Source of the DNA: GCA-2697345 sp002697345
Lineage (GTDB): Bacteria > Pseudomonadota > Alphaproteobacteria > Rhodobacterales > Rhodobacteraceae
Length of the DNA stretch: 64,000 nt
Assembly (NCBI GenBank): GCA_943787605.1
Contig: CALSNB010000001.1
Span: forward strand, 1,850,623 to 1,914,622
Reading direction: 5' to 3'
In this document: one piece after another, positions 16,947 through 26,333 of the stretch
Layout: each line of letters begins with the position of its first letter
Position numbering within the stretch: the stretch's first letter is position 1
Program-made: the position numbers and the translations under genes
Notes under the pieces: model-generated
The model's input: only the letters and a program-made list of their open reading frames with translations
Databases searched by the model: none
What the model was told of the DNA's origin: nothing

Positions 16947-18978
16947 TTATAAATCCTTGCAAATTCTTAGAGAGTCTAAAATCGCACAGTGAATGTCACG
17001 ACTATTAACGGCATCTCCAACCCTGTAGAGATGGTAACCTTTTCCAGAAAACATAGGTTGAGGTTTGCCACTTGCCATAGCTTCGATATCGACAACTCCT
17101 CGATTGAGTGACTTTTCTTTTATTGAATAAAAGATCTCATCATTTGGAAGAGTGCCTGCTTCAAGTACTAAGTTATTTGTAATATGAGTGATTGTCTTGC
17201 CCGTGTGAGTATTGCGAAGGCTAACCTTTATTTGGTTCCCCTGAGGCTCAGCGCTTATTAATTCATGGTCCACTTGCACTTTTACACCTTTTTTATAGAA
17301 GCGTTTCATAAAAGGAGAAATTTCCATTCGCATTGCTTCCATACCAACAGTGGCATCTTGCGTGTTTAGAGTCACTTCCACATTTTTGTTCAGAGATATA
17401 ATCGGCTGCAGCAAGAGAAACATTCCGCCCAGTTTGGTCATGGATAAAAACTGATCCCTCCATTTTTGCATGACCGGACAGGATATCCCACGTAGAAAGA
17501 ACTTTTGCATTTCCTTCGACCCATTCAATGTTTGGGTGACCTCCTGTGGCCATAACAACAATATCTGGGTTCTGATTAATTATATCTACTTCTTCCACAT
17601 ACCTGTTAAGATGAATTTCCACCCCAAGAAAACTACACTCATTGGCTAGCCAGTCGACTATTCCTAAAATATCTTTTCTCCAGTCAACTTTCCCTGCAAG
17701 TATAACTTGACCTCCTAATTGAGTACTTGCTTCAAAAAGGATAACTTTGTGCCCTCGCTCGGCGCATACTCTTGCTGCTTCAAGACCTGCAGGCCCCCCA
17801 CCGACAACAACTATTTTCTTTTTTTTAGGTACTGATAATACTTTATGCGGAAGACTTTTTTCCCGAGCCGTCGCTGGGTTTTGGATACATAATCTATGAT
17901 TTGAACAGTAGGTAGCACCTACGCAGGTTCTAATCCTTTCTTCTTGGTTTGTATTGATTTTTTGTACAATATAAGGGTCAGCTATATGAGCACGTGTCAT
18001 TCCGACCAAATCAATCAAATTCTCTTTTACCGCATGTCTTGCAGTTGCAAGGTCATTAACTCGAGTAGCATGGAAAACAGGAAGGTTAAGTTCTCTTTTG
18101 AATCTACCAGCCTGCTCAATGAATGGTGATAATACTGAGGCCATGCCTGGCATAGAGTTTGCTGAGAGCCGAGGTAGGGTGTCTATTCCGCCAGAAACTA
18201 GATTTAAGAAATCTACTACCCCATCTTCCTTTAATTTTTGTGCTATGGTTAGGTTTTCAGACTCTGATAAGCCAGTTTTGCCATTATCTTCTTGTGTCAT
18301 CGTCATACGAATGCCTAGTAAGAAATCTGAACCTACAGCTTCCCTCATAGCAGTATACACCATTCTACCAAACCGCATTCGATTGATTAAAGAGCCACCA
18401 TATGGATCTGTTCTCCGATTGGTTTCTGGAGACCAAAACTGTTCTATTAAATGACCTGAAGCCATCACTTCTAAGCCATCTAAACCACCTTCCTTACATC
18501 TTAAAGCTGCATCAGAAAAAGATTTGACTATTCTATATATATCATCTTCATCCATTGCTCTGGGTATCCCTCTATGTAGGGTTTCCCTTATTGGAGATGG
18601 TGCAACAATCGGAAGCCAATGGCCAGCAGTAGAGTTTGTGCGCCGTCCAAGATGCGTTATCTGCGTTAGTAATAATGCTTCATGTTTGTGATAAACATTG
18701 GAAAGATCTTGAAAGAATGGTATTATGCTATCATCTATAATTAATTGATCAAATACTGGGGCTGTGTCTAAAGAAACAGTGCCAGAGCCCCCAACAAAGG
18801 ATAACCCAATTCCCCCTTTTGCTTTTTCTTGTTGGTATAAAAAAGTTGTCTCTGTAGGTTTACCACTTTCCGCATAGCTCAGGGCATGACCTGTGCTAAA
18901 TATTCTGTTTTTTACTAATTTAGAACCTAACTTGAAGGGCTGTAGTAAAGGATCATTTTTCATAATGTTTATATTCAT
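16947..18978 (-). pseudogene. frameshifted NADH:flavin oxidoreductase/demethylase (DgcA/TMADH-like)
   Basis: Two overlapping reading frames together make one protein of about 676 residues. The N-terminal ~530 residues (from 18978) form an Old Yellow Enzyme-type FMN barrel (FSTGHALSYAE, QITHLGRR, SPETNRRTDPYGGSL, GMTRAHIADP), a Cys-containing linker (CVGATYC...LC), and a Rossmann motif VVVGGGPAGLEAA. The C-terminal ~146 residues continue in another frame from NVEVTLNTQDATVGMEA to RVGDAVNSRD. The break falls in a run of five T (plus strand 17383-17387): one more base would restore SEQKNVEV and a full-length protein. The family includes dimethylglycine, N-methylproline and trimethylamine demethylases. 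It is either a recent inactivation or a sequence error; a normal -1 slippery heptamer is not present. The Cys linker is shorter than I expect for the family. Confidence 0.82.
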
Positions 18979-19093
18979 TAAAAAAAATCGAGAGGCAAGT
19001 ACATATATAGATAAAGGTTTTTTTAAGTATGTTTGAAACTTTTATAAGATAATAAGTAAGGATAAAAACCTATGAAGGGAGCTTTTGTAGAAT

Positions 19094-20650
19094 TTAAGTG
19101 CGGAACCGCACCTTGAAAAGTGCTCCACCTAGAGCCTTGGACCTCCCAGTAATAATTTCTCCATTATGAGCCTCTACAATTTGTTTACAGATAAAAAGCC
19201 CCAACCCAGAGCTATTTTTCTTCAAGTTCTCTCCTGAACGATTTGTATAAAACCTTTCAAAGACGCGATCAGTTAACTCATCAGGAATGCCGGGTCCAGC
19301 GTCCTCTATCGTTAATTCAACAACCCTTCTAAATGACTTTCTTAAGGTGATACTTATTGAACTTTTTTGAGGACTAAAGGTAATTGCATTTTCTATTAAG
19401 TTTACGACAACTTGGCCAAGTCTATCAGGCAATCCAAGGAAAGTTATTTTTGGAGTTATCTTTGGATTGAGTTCTACATCTCTTTCGTTCGCTACGCCCT
19501 TCATATTTATTACGATTTCGTTAATCAATGTTGAAAGATTAAAGCGATCCCATTTTGCTTGTACAAGCTCTGAGTCCACTAGCGCAGAATCTGAAATTTC
19601 GGAGATTAAACGGTTCATCCGACTAGCTTGCTTCGCAATTGTCTCGAGAGCATCTCTTACGGAGAGATCCTCTGGTATTGGGATGTTCTCCAAGTTGGCC
19701 ACTATTGATGCTAGTGGGTTTTTTAATTCATGAGAAACATCAGCTGCAAATATTTCTTTATCTGAAAATAACGAAGCTAACCTCCCATTCAGTATTAGTA
19801 AGTTACGATAGAGTAATCCAACTTCATCCTTACGGTGTTCTAACCCCGGAACCCTAAAGTTAAATAGGTCTTCTGAAACATTTTTCTTTCTTATGCTTTT
19901 ATTTAGCTTCTTGGAAAGTTTTCGGAGAGGTAAAGCTATGGAAAATGCGAGTATTAAACCAAATAATATTGTTAGGCCACTGATAGAAAGGAGGACGAAC
20001 AACCGTCCGGTATTTCTAGCAAAATATGATGCCTTAATATTGTAACGATCTATCAAGTCTATAGTTGCTACTGTTTGGTCGTTTATTTTAAATGGTACTA
20101 TTAAGCGTAACTCATATTTGTCTAGCCCGTCCCGTATGACGTGTTTTAAGGGCTCCTGGCTTGTTGTCTCTATTTGTATTTCAGAGGTTAGTATATTGAG
20201 ATCCCAAAGCTTTTTACTAAGCCTAAAAATAAAACTTAAGATATCAAGGTTTACTAATACTTTGTTTGCGATGGGCGAAACATTTTCTAAGAGGGGTTGA
20301 ACCATTATATTTGATATGAGGTTTGGTTCGGTACCATTAAAGTAAGGCTTTGGTAACTCTACAAGCTGACCCTTAATATAAGGGCGAATAATTAGGTTTT
20401 CATGAACACTCCTGGGAAGCAACTGCAGTTTTTGTAAGATTCTCGTGCTTTTATAATGGTGCGTGGAAAATGAATCTTCAAGAATAGGTCTAATCATCTC
20501 TGTGACAAAGTACGAACGTTCGTCCAGGATTTCTTTCCTTTGATTTATCTCAACCTTAGCAGTGTCTTCGGTGGCCATTAAAAAAACTAGAAGTAAGATG
20601 TTAAAGCTCAATATTAAAAGAAATATTTTTGTTAGGATACTTCTAAACAT
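19094..20650 (-). CDS. chvG: sensor histidine kinase, ChvG-like
   Basis: A 518-residue inner-membrane kinase. It has TM1 at about residues 4-26, a periplasmic domain of ~190 residues, TM2 at about 216-242, a HAMP-like linker, then the H box FAADVSHELKNP with phospho-His H307, the N box LIENAITFSP, G1 DAGPGIP, the F box VFERFY and G2 SGLGLFICKQIVEAHNG. The sequence before the H box (PGLEHRKDEVG) matches the ChvG/ExoS style. ChvG/ChvI systems respond to acid and envelope stress and control surface functions in Alphaproteobacteria. The gene follows chvI with 1 bp between them. The hprK/PTS genes that usually follow in Rhodobacterales are absent here. Confidence 0.8.
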   Translation of the reverse strand: MFRSILTKIFLLILSFNILLLVFLMATEDTAKVEINQRKEILDERSYFVTEMIRPILEDSFSTHHYKSTRILQKLQLLPRSVHENLIIRPYIKGQLVELPKPYFNGTEPNLISNIMVQPLLENVSPIANKVLVNLDILSFIFRLSKKLWDLNILTSEIQIETTSQEPLKHVIRDGLDKYELRLIVPFKINDQTVATIDLIDRYNIKASYFARNTGRLFVLLSISGLTILFGLILAFSIALPLRKLSKKLNKSIRKKNVSEDLFNFRVPGLEHRKDEVGLLYRNLLILNGRLASLFSDKEIFAADVSHELKNPLASIVANLENIPIPEDLSVRDALETIAKQASRMNRLISEISDSALVDSELVQAKWDRFNLSTLINEIVINMKGVANERDVELNPKITPKITFLGLPDRLGQVVVNLIENAITFSPQKSSISITLRKSFRRVVELTIEDAGPGIPDELTDRVFERFYTNRSGENLKKNSSGLGLFICKQIVEAHNGEIITGRSKALGGALFKVRFRT

Positions 20651-20651
20651 G

Positions 20652-21338
20652 CTAAACTTTAAGCTTGTAGCCCAGACCGTGAACCGTAGATATAATATCG
20701 CAGGAGGGATCTACTTGCTTTAACTTATTACGAATGTTTCGAACGTGACTATCTATGGTTCTGTCACTGACATATATCGTTCCGTCATATGCTGCATCCA
20801 TTAGTTGCGAGCGGCTTTTAACCAATCCTGGTCTTTTTGCAAGAGATAAAAGAAGCATGCTTTCAGTAACAGTAAGGTTGACCGGTTTTTTTTGCCAAGT
20901 AACTAAATGGCGCTCTTTGTCAATTTCTAACTCTGACGTCTTGATAGTTTTTGTTTCAAGATCAGGTATGCTGGTTTCATGTCTTCTAAGTACGGCTGTA
21001 ACGCGTGCGAGTAATAAATGTTTGCTGAAGGGTTTTGTTATGTAGTCGTCAGCTCCTAGAGTGAAACCAATCAACTCATCTTGCTCTTCATTTTTAGACG
21101 ATAAGAAAATAATTGGTAATACTGGCTTTTTCAACCTGACCTTTTTTAAAAGTTGATGACCATTAAGTTCAGGCATTTTGATATCGAAAATTGCTAAATC
21201 GCAGTCATTTTCATTTAGAAAATTACTAGCTTTAAGGCTGGACTGAAATGCAGATACTTTATGGCCTTCTGATTCCAGCTGTTCGGTTAGTGGCTTTAGG
21301 ACAGAAATATCATCATCTACAAGCACAATATAAGCCAT
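20652..21338 (-). CDS. chvI: response regulator, OmpR family, ChvI-like
   Basis: A 228-residue DNA-binding regulator: a receiver domain with acidic pocket DDD (residues 8-10), phospho-acceptor D52 in FDIKMPELNG, and KPF (the conserved Lys), then a winged-helix output domain with VTESMLLLSL and YVSDRTIDSHVRNIRNKLK and the ending VHGLGYKL. The start is ATG 21338 (MAYIVLVDDD), preceded by AAGG at 6 bases; a TTG nine codons upstream is open but has no ribosome site and adds residues not typical of the family. It is the first gene of the chvI-chvG pair, and its promoter lies in the long region 21339-21804. Confidence 0.85.
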   Translation of the reverse strand: MAYIVLVDDDISVLKPLTEQLESEGHKVSAFQSSLKASNFLNENDCDLAIFDIKMPELNGHQLLKKVRLKKPVLPIIFLSSKNEEQDELIGFTLGADDYITKPFSKHLLLARVTAVLRRHETSIPDLETKTIKTSELEIDKERHLVTWQKKPVNLTVTESMLLLSLAKRPGLVKSRSQLMDAAYDGTIYVSDRTIDSHVRNIRNKLKQVDPSCDIISTVHGLGYKLKV

Positions 21339-21804
21339 AACTAACCTTAATTTTACATAATTCAATTATACTATGCGCCAATTTTTTTTTTAAGTGAACC
21401 TTAAAGGTATAGCGGCAAGACTTTTGCACATTTTTCTACATTATATGCACAACTACTACTTATTTAATGCACATATATTTATTAACTTGTCATCAGGCAG
21501 GTTTAATTATTTTGAGAAACACTTTTTCTTATTTTCGTGTGTGTTGTCTCTTATTTTTAATAAACTGTCGAGCAGTCTATTTTGGTAAAATAGGAGGTGT
21601 ATTCCTCCCTGACACCTCTTCACCTATGGACAACCCCATGGCAAAGCATCCTCCAAACCTTTGTCATGGGAAAACTATATCTTTGATTTAGCATAGCTTA
21701 AGAACATGGCTTTATAGTTGCGAGTTTGTCATTCGCTTAAAATAACTACTATAATAGATCCACTGCACGGATTTTTATATTCGGGTATTCATAGAAAGAG
21801 ATTG
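21339..21804. other. 466-bp gene-free region with a strong stem-loop
   Basis: Between divergent chvI and the rsmJ-like gene I see no convincing coding frame; the two short frames at 21394-21691 lack ribosome sites and protein-like composition. The distinctive element is a stem-loop at 21594-21618: GAGGTGT pairs with ACACCTC across an 11-base loop. The loop itself contains CCTCC, which can instead pair with GGAGG at 21593-21597, so two exclusive structures are possible. It could be a small RNA or a leader element, but it is 187 bp from the rsmJ start and has no U tract. Confidence 0.4.
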
Positions 21805-22422
21805 ATGCCACAAAAAGATACTGGACCCTCGATTGAAAGCCTTAAATGTAATTTTGTAAGTGGAGCCGTTTTGCATCGCTTTCGGTTTGGTGGAGGTCGT
21901 AAGCAAGATTTGCCAAAAGCAGCTGGTCTGCGGGGTGGCAAGACACCAGAGATTGTTGACGCAACAGCGGGGCTTGGGAAAGATGCATTTTTACTTGCCT
22001 CTTTAGGAGCTAAAGTTACATTAATCGAACGCTCTGAGCGGATGCATACGCTCTTAAAGAAAGGTATGGAAGATGCTCGTAAAATGGGAGGAGACGTTGC
22101 GGCAGTAGTTGAACGAATGGAACTTATTCAAGGTGATGCACGTGAGATATTAAAATATCTTTCCCCAGAAGTAATAATGATTGACCCGATGCACCCACCT
22201 CGTAAGAAAAGCGCTTTGGTGAACAGCGAAATGCGTCTTATTCGAGAAATTGTTGGAGATGATACGGATTACCCTGCATTAATTAAGGTTGCCTTAAAAA
22301 TGGCGAGCAATAGGGTTGTTCTGAAGCTACCTCGATATGCAGACTCAGTAGAGGGTATTAAAGAAGTTTCCCATCAAATTTTAGGAAAATCTACGAGGTA
22401 TGATGTTTTTATGACTACTTAG
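21805..22422 (+). CDS. rsmJ: 16S rRNA (guanine1516-N2)-methyltransferase-like
   Basis: A 205-residue SAM-dependent methyltransferase resembling RsmJ/YhiQ, which methylates G1516 of 16S rRNA. Supporting motifs: FVSGAVLHRFRFGGGRKQ near the N-terminus, SAM motif I VDATAGLGKDAFLLASLG, acidic motif II LIERSERM, and IDPMHPPRKKSALVNSEMR, the signature DPMxPxRKKSALVK(K)EMR, followed by LKLPRYA. The start is placed at ATG 21805 (AAAGAG upstream); an upstream TTG 29 codons earlier adds non-homologous residues. RsmJ is best known from Gammaproteobacteria, so its presence here is notable. It is shorter than the E. coli protein by about 45 residues. Confidence 0.8.
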   Translation: MPQKDTGPSIESLKCNFVSGAVLHRFRFGGGRKQDLPKAAGLRGGKTPEIVDATAGLGKDAFLLASLGAKVTLIERSERMHTLLKKGMEDARKMGGDVAAVVERMELIQGDAREILKYLSPEVIMIDPMHPPRKKSALVNSEMRLIREIVGDDTDYPALIKVALKMASNRVVLKLPRYADSVEGIKEVSHQILGKSTRYDVFMTT

Positions 22423-22511
22423 TTTGTTAGAAAGTATTGCTTCTTAGTTGGTTTGCAAATTATATCTACGTGTAGAAATGGGTTAAAGGTTATTTAATGA
22501 GGTTTGAGTAA

Positions 22512-22841
22512 ATGCGTATTTTAGTATTATTAATTTCTTTTTTCATACAAGTTAGTGTGACGTATGCTTACACGCCAGATATGATATGTAATTATACTGA
22601 GAAAACAGAAACAGCATCTGTCAAAATTAATGAAGATTTAAAAAAAGTAACTTGGAAAGTAGAAAACAAAAAGACGTATGAGTTAAAAATAATCGAATCT
22701 AATGAGTACTATATAAAAGCCAGAGGCTTTAACATCATTCTTAGCATTCAACGGCTAGATAAGACATTTATAGTTGCCTTAGCTAGCCTTGATGAGAGCG
22801 ACAAATTGGGGGCTGAATATTTTACTGGAGTATGTTCGTAG
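22512..22841 (+). CDS. small exported protein, unknown function
   Basis: A 109-residue protein with a signal peptide (MRILVLLISFFIQVSVTYA, cleavage near residue 19). The mature part begins YTPDMICNYTEK, is lysine-rich, appears to consist of beta strands (KVTWKVENKKTYELKII), and ends GVCS, so two cysteines could form one disulfide. It resembles no family I know. It is 89 bp downstream of rsmJ on the same strand and converges on the amidohydrolase gene with 19 bp between stops. Composition and the signal peptide argue that it is real. Confidence 0.65.
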   Translation: MRILVLLISFFIQVSVTYAYTPDMICNYTEKTETASVKINEDLKKVTWKVENKKTYELKIIESNEYYIKARGFNIILSIQRLDKTFIVALASLDESDKLGAEYFTGVCS

Positions 22842-22860
22842 AAAAATTATTTTAAAAAAA

Positions 22861-24504
22861 TTATATGGAATATATCGACTGTAAACTTGAAGTTGGTACT
22901 CCTGAAAATATAGTATCTATTACTTTAATATCGCGTAAATTTTGTGGCTTTAGATTAAAAGGATCACTATCTATAATACATAGGTCGGCTTTTTTCCCTG
23001 TTTCTATTGATCCTATCTCTTTTTCTAATTTTAAAATGTAAGCCGCACCCAAAGTTATACAATATAATGCTTGCTGAAGGTTTATTTGCTGAGTTGAACC
23101 TAATGTTCTTCCTTTTTCTGTTATCCTGTTGATGGCACACCAAGCGGTTACTAAAGGGGCTAGGGGAGTAACGGGAGCATCAGAGTGTATGGCAAAATTA
23201 TTAGAAAACACCTCTGAAGCATCTCTGCATGCATCCATTCTATTAGCTCTATCTGGACCTAGAGTAGTTTTCCAATGCACGTCTCCAAAGTAGTGGAGAT
23301 GATTAGCAAATAGATTTACACATATACCTAATTTATTCATACGAATAAAATCCATGCGATCAGCCAATTGGACATGTTCCAGGGTATGTCGATGATCTGC
23401 ATCTGGATAGGCGCGAATGGCATCCTCCAGTACGTCGGTTGCGTAATCTGAAGCCTGATCGCCATTGGTATGTATGTGCATTTTCACGCCGGCTTTATGT
23501 AGTTCAAATACCGCTTTCCTAAAGTGAGTGTCTTCCATGTTGTAAATACCATTATCTGGGCCATTGTAATACCCTGGCTCATTAAGTTTTGCTGTAAATC
23601 CTTGAATGGCACCGTCTGTAAAAAGCTTTGCTGTTCCCAAACGCAATTTATCGGTAGATTGTGGTTTTAACTCTGTAGCCCTTTTGGCTTCGAGTGCCGG
23701 ATCGCCACGCATAGCATTCATTATAGGGACGTATCTCACTGGAAAATTTTCGTCAGAGGTTACTTTTTGTAGCATTTCAACTTCTGGGGGATCTAAATCA
23801 GATAGTAGGTCTGCTATCGTAGTCACGCCTACATTCCTTGCCATGGTTGCATAGTTTTTCACCGCACTAGGCTTGGTAGATAGCTCTCCAATTGTTATTC
23901 CTCCAACACTAAGTGCTGGCTCCATAGCAGCAAATTCCTGTAATTCTCCATTGGGCTTCCCATCAGGACCTTTCACAATTCCTTCGATATTAAGACTGGC
24001 AGTAATACCACTCTTATCAAGTGCCACAGTATTGACGGTTGCTAGATGAAAGTTAGAGTGGACCACTATTACGGGTCTATCTGTGGAAACTTCATTCAAT
24101 TCTAATTTACTTAGTCTTGGGCCATCCAAGAAGTTGGGGTCAAAGCCCCAACCAACTATTGGCCCATTCCCAGGTGCCTGACGTAACTTTTCTATTAGAG
24201 CTTCTTTTGTGGGTAGGCCCTTGACAATTTTCCCAGTTGGATCTGTTCGATCATAATGACCACAATAAATATTGGCCCACACACCCCCGGCTGAAACATG
24301 TGCGTGTGCTTCAATTAACCCTGGTAAAATAACTTTATCTTTGTACGTATCATTATTAATGACATCTCCCCAACCGTCCGCACAGTGTTTGTCGCCGACC
24401 GCTAAAATTATACCATTCCTAACTGCGACATGGGTTGCTTCTGGATTGTTGTGGTCCATTGTGATTATCTTTTTAGCTTTAAAAACTGTGATTTGATTGC
24501 TCAT
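22861..24504 (-). CDS. YtcJ-type metal-dependent amidohydrolase
   Basis: A 547-residue cytosolic hydrolase of the amidohydrolase superfamily. Metal-ligand motifs appear in order: AHAHVSAGG (the HxH on strand 1), HIHTNGDQA, HTLEHVQLAD and HSDAPVTPL (strand-8 Asp). The C-terminal ADLCIIDSDPF is the usual closing beta-sandwich segment. YtcJ-like enzymes act on amide, imide or N-acyl bonds; substrates are mostly unknown. It is encoded downstream of the M81 peptidase (37 bp) on the same strand, and both diverge from an oligopeptide-type ABC importer, which suggests it works on an imported compound. A good ribosome site (GAGGAAA) precedes ATG 24504. Confidence 0.88.
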   Translation of the reverse strand: MSNQITVFKAKKIITMDHNNPEATHVAVRNGIILAVGDKHCADGWGDVINNDTYKDKVILPGLIEAHAHVSAGGVWANIYCGHYDRTDPTGKIVKGLPTKEALIEKLRQAPGNGPIVGWGFDPNFLDGPRLSKLELNEVSTDRPVIVVHSNFHLATVNTVALDKSGITASLNIEGIVKGPDGKPNGELQEFAAMEPALSVGGITIGELSTKPSAVKNYATMARNVGVTTIADLLSDLDPPEVEMLQKVTSDENFPVRYVPIMNAMRGDPALEAKRATELKPQSTDKLRLGTAKLFTDGAIQGFTAKLNEPGYYNGPDNGIYNMEDTHFRKAVFELHKAGVKMHIHTNGDQASDYATDVLEDAIRAYPDADHRHTLEHVQLADRMDFIRMNKLGICVNLFANHLHYFGDVHWKTTLGPDRANRMDACRDASEVFSNNFAIHSDAPVTPLAPLVTAWCAINRITEKGRTLGSTQQINLQQALYCITLGAAYILKLEKEIGSIETGKKADLCIIDSDPFNLKPQNLRDIKVIDTIFSGVPTSSLQSIYSI

Positions 24505-24541
24505 CTATTTTCCTCTATGAGTTTTTGATACTTTGACTAAG

Positions 24542-26062
24542 TTAAGCTTGCACTGGTTGAAATTCTTTTCCATTTGGTCCTAACCGCACTCCGGAACGTA
24601 GTTTTGTGTAGGGGATTTTATCTACCTTTACAGGGTTTTGTCCTGGAGCTTCTGCAAACAAAACTGCGTCAGATATCGGTTCATAATCTGCCAGAAAGTG
24701 GATAGCACTTTTTACAATAACTATACTATAGTTTTTTGGATCGTAACCGATATGTTTAAAAATAGCTTGATCTGCATTCTGGGCTCGATTTGAACCTAAT
24801 ACAATTATTAATTCAGAGTCTAAGCCTAGGTTAACGTGGATGGCCGCCATCTTTCCAAGGTTGGCATTTACCCCAAAACTATACGGTCCTTTACATGTGA
24901 ATTTTCCATCAGAAAGATTTTTTATTATACCAGTGATTTTAAGCGATGGACCATTTTCTTTAGGGAAGCGGCCACCGATATCTAGTGTAATTTTTTGACC
25001 AATCCCTGCATTATGGCAAGCGTCGGCCGCATCTGGATCCCAAAACATACCAACAAGGGCTGGTATCTTATGCTTTAGAAGCCTGCTTATTAAGCCTGTG
25101 CTATCTCCAGATGCTCCGGCGCCTGGATTATCTTGAGGATCAGCAATAATTATGGGCTTTTTAGCAGACTTTGATAGTTCATGGGCTTTTAATATTGCCT
25201 GCTCTCCTTCAATTAGATGATCGTCAAATAAAGATTCCGATGAATGGATTTCATCCAACATAAATTCAGCTGTTTTTCTAACTTCATCTTCATCAGTACC
25301 ACAGACAAATAATGAAATACCGCAGTTAGGTATGTCCGCTGGAGCAAACCCAAATGCCATATCTGCAGAAACTACATTATCGTTGAGTGCCTCAAGTTTG
25401 CTATAAAGCGTTCTACCGGGCTCTCTCATAGTTGATTGGGAGGTAACTGGGGGTATGAAGTTTGCCTGTTTGAATACCTTATATATGGGTTTTGTTGTGG
25501 TTAAAACTGTCTTTAGTAAGATTGCTGCTCTTTTCCCAGTTTCAGCCATATCTACGTGCGGGTAGGTTCTATAGATTGTTGTTGCATTTATAAGATCTAT
25601 AAAACCTGGACTTATGTTTCCGTGAAGATCGAGGCTTGTAACTATAGGTAGATCAGGTCCAACTAAGTCCCTAACACGCTTCATTAACTCCTCTTCTCCG
25701 TCATCATACATTTCAGTGACCATTGCACCATGAAGGTCAAAATAGAGACCATCTAATTTTCCAGCAGTTTCGATTCCACTTAAAATAGAGCCACTAATTC
25801 TGTCGAAGGCGTCTTGAGATACTAAACCTCCAGGTTCAGCGGAAGCATAAGATAAAGGAATTAGGTCAAACTCTGATCCGGCTTCCATGAAACCACTAAT
25901 AGGAATATTTTGCCCAGAACATCTTGTTTTTATCGAATTTCCTACTGTGAAAGGCACCATGTTTCCAGGGTTTTCAAAATCCTTAAATTGGGTAGAAAAC
26001 GGTGCGAAGGTATTGGTCTCATGCTGAAACCCAGCAAATCCGATTCGAAATTTTAGTGACAT
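24542..26062 (-). CDS. M81 family metallopeptidase (MlrC-like)
   Basis: A 506-residue zinc hydrolase of the family founded by MlrC, the enzyme that finishes degradation of linearised microcystin. The expected motifs are present: GFQHETNTFAPF at the N-terminus, FDLHGAMVTE, TSLDLHGNIS, and ADPQDNPGAGASGDSTG, which together supply the metal-binding His/Asp/Glu residues. No signal peptide is seen, so it acts in the cytosol. Many bacteria that never meet microcystin carry M81 proteins beside peptide ABC importers, so the natural substrate is probably another small peptide or amide. It is the promoter-proximal gene of a pair with the amidohydrolase and diverges from the binding-protein gene. Confidence 0.9.
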   Translation of the reverse strand: MSLKFRIGFAGFQHETNTFAPFSTQFKDFENPGNMVPFTVGNSIKTRCSGQNIPISGFMEAGSEFDLIPLSYASAEPGGLVSQDAFDRISGSILSGIETAGKLDGLYFDLHGAMVTEMYDDGEEELMKRVRDLVGPDLPIVTSLDLHGNISPGFIDLINATTIYRTYPHVDMAETGKRAAILLKTVLTTTKPIYKVFKQANFIPPVTSQSTMREPGRTLYSKLEALNDNVVSADMAFGFAPADIPNCGISLFVCGTDEDEVRKTAEFMLDEIHSSESLFDDHLIEGEQAILKAHELSKSAKKPIIIADPQDNPGAGASGDSTGLISRLLKHKIPALVGMFWDPDAADACHNAGIGQKITLDIGGRFPKENGPSLKITGIIKNLSDGKFTCKGPYSFGVNANLGKMAAIHVNLGLDSELIIVLGSNRAQNADQAIFKHIGYDPKNYSIVIVKSAIHFLADYEPISDAVLFAEAPGQNPVKVDKIPYTKLRSGVRLGPNGKEFQPVQA

Positions 26063-26223
26063 CTCTTTTCATCCTAAAGTATTTGAGGCTTCTATTTCTC
26101 ATCACATAACATGGATTTGTCAAACATTTTATCTAGTTACTTTTTTCTTTTGGTTAACCTCGCTCTAAATAGAGTATATATCATATATATTTTCAATTTT
26201 TCAATTTTATTCTCGTTAAACCC

Positions 26224-26256
26224 TTGACATTCTGGGTCAAAAAAACTGTTTATAAG
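26224..26256 (+). promoter_or_regulatory. possible promoter of the ABC importer operon
   Basis: In the 271-bp divergent region TTGACA (26224-26229) precedes TATAAG (26251-26256), but the 21-base spacer is too long for a standard sigma-70 promoter. The half-site TGGGTCA after the -35 box may be an operator. It is a weak call, included because a highly expressed binding-protein gene follows. Confidence 0.3.
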
Positions 26257-26333
26257 GGTCTATTCACTACCGGAAATGCATATTAATTATAATCTGATAT
26301 GCCTGGTTTAATTAGAATGAAGGGAAATACAAT

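Noticed and set aside
17380..17395. Programmed -1 frameshift in the demethylase gene
   Set aside because: The frame-0 codons at the site are CAA AAA, which do not form an X-XXY-YYZ heptamer, and I saw no strong downstream structure; a simple indel or base-call error explains it better.
21339..21365. Upstream TTG start for chvI
   Set aside because: The internal ATG has AAGG at proper spacing and gives the family N-terminus; the TTG does not.
21394..21691. Two overlapping short plus-strand frames upstream of rsmJ
   Set aside because: Composition is that of AT-rich non-coding DNA, and neither has a ribosome site or family motif.
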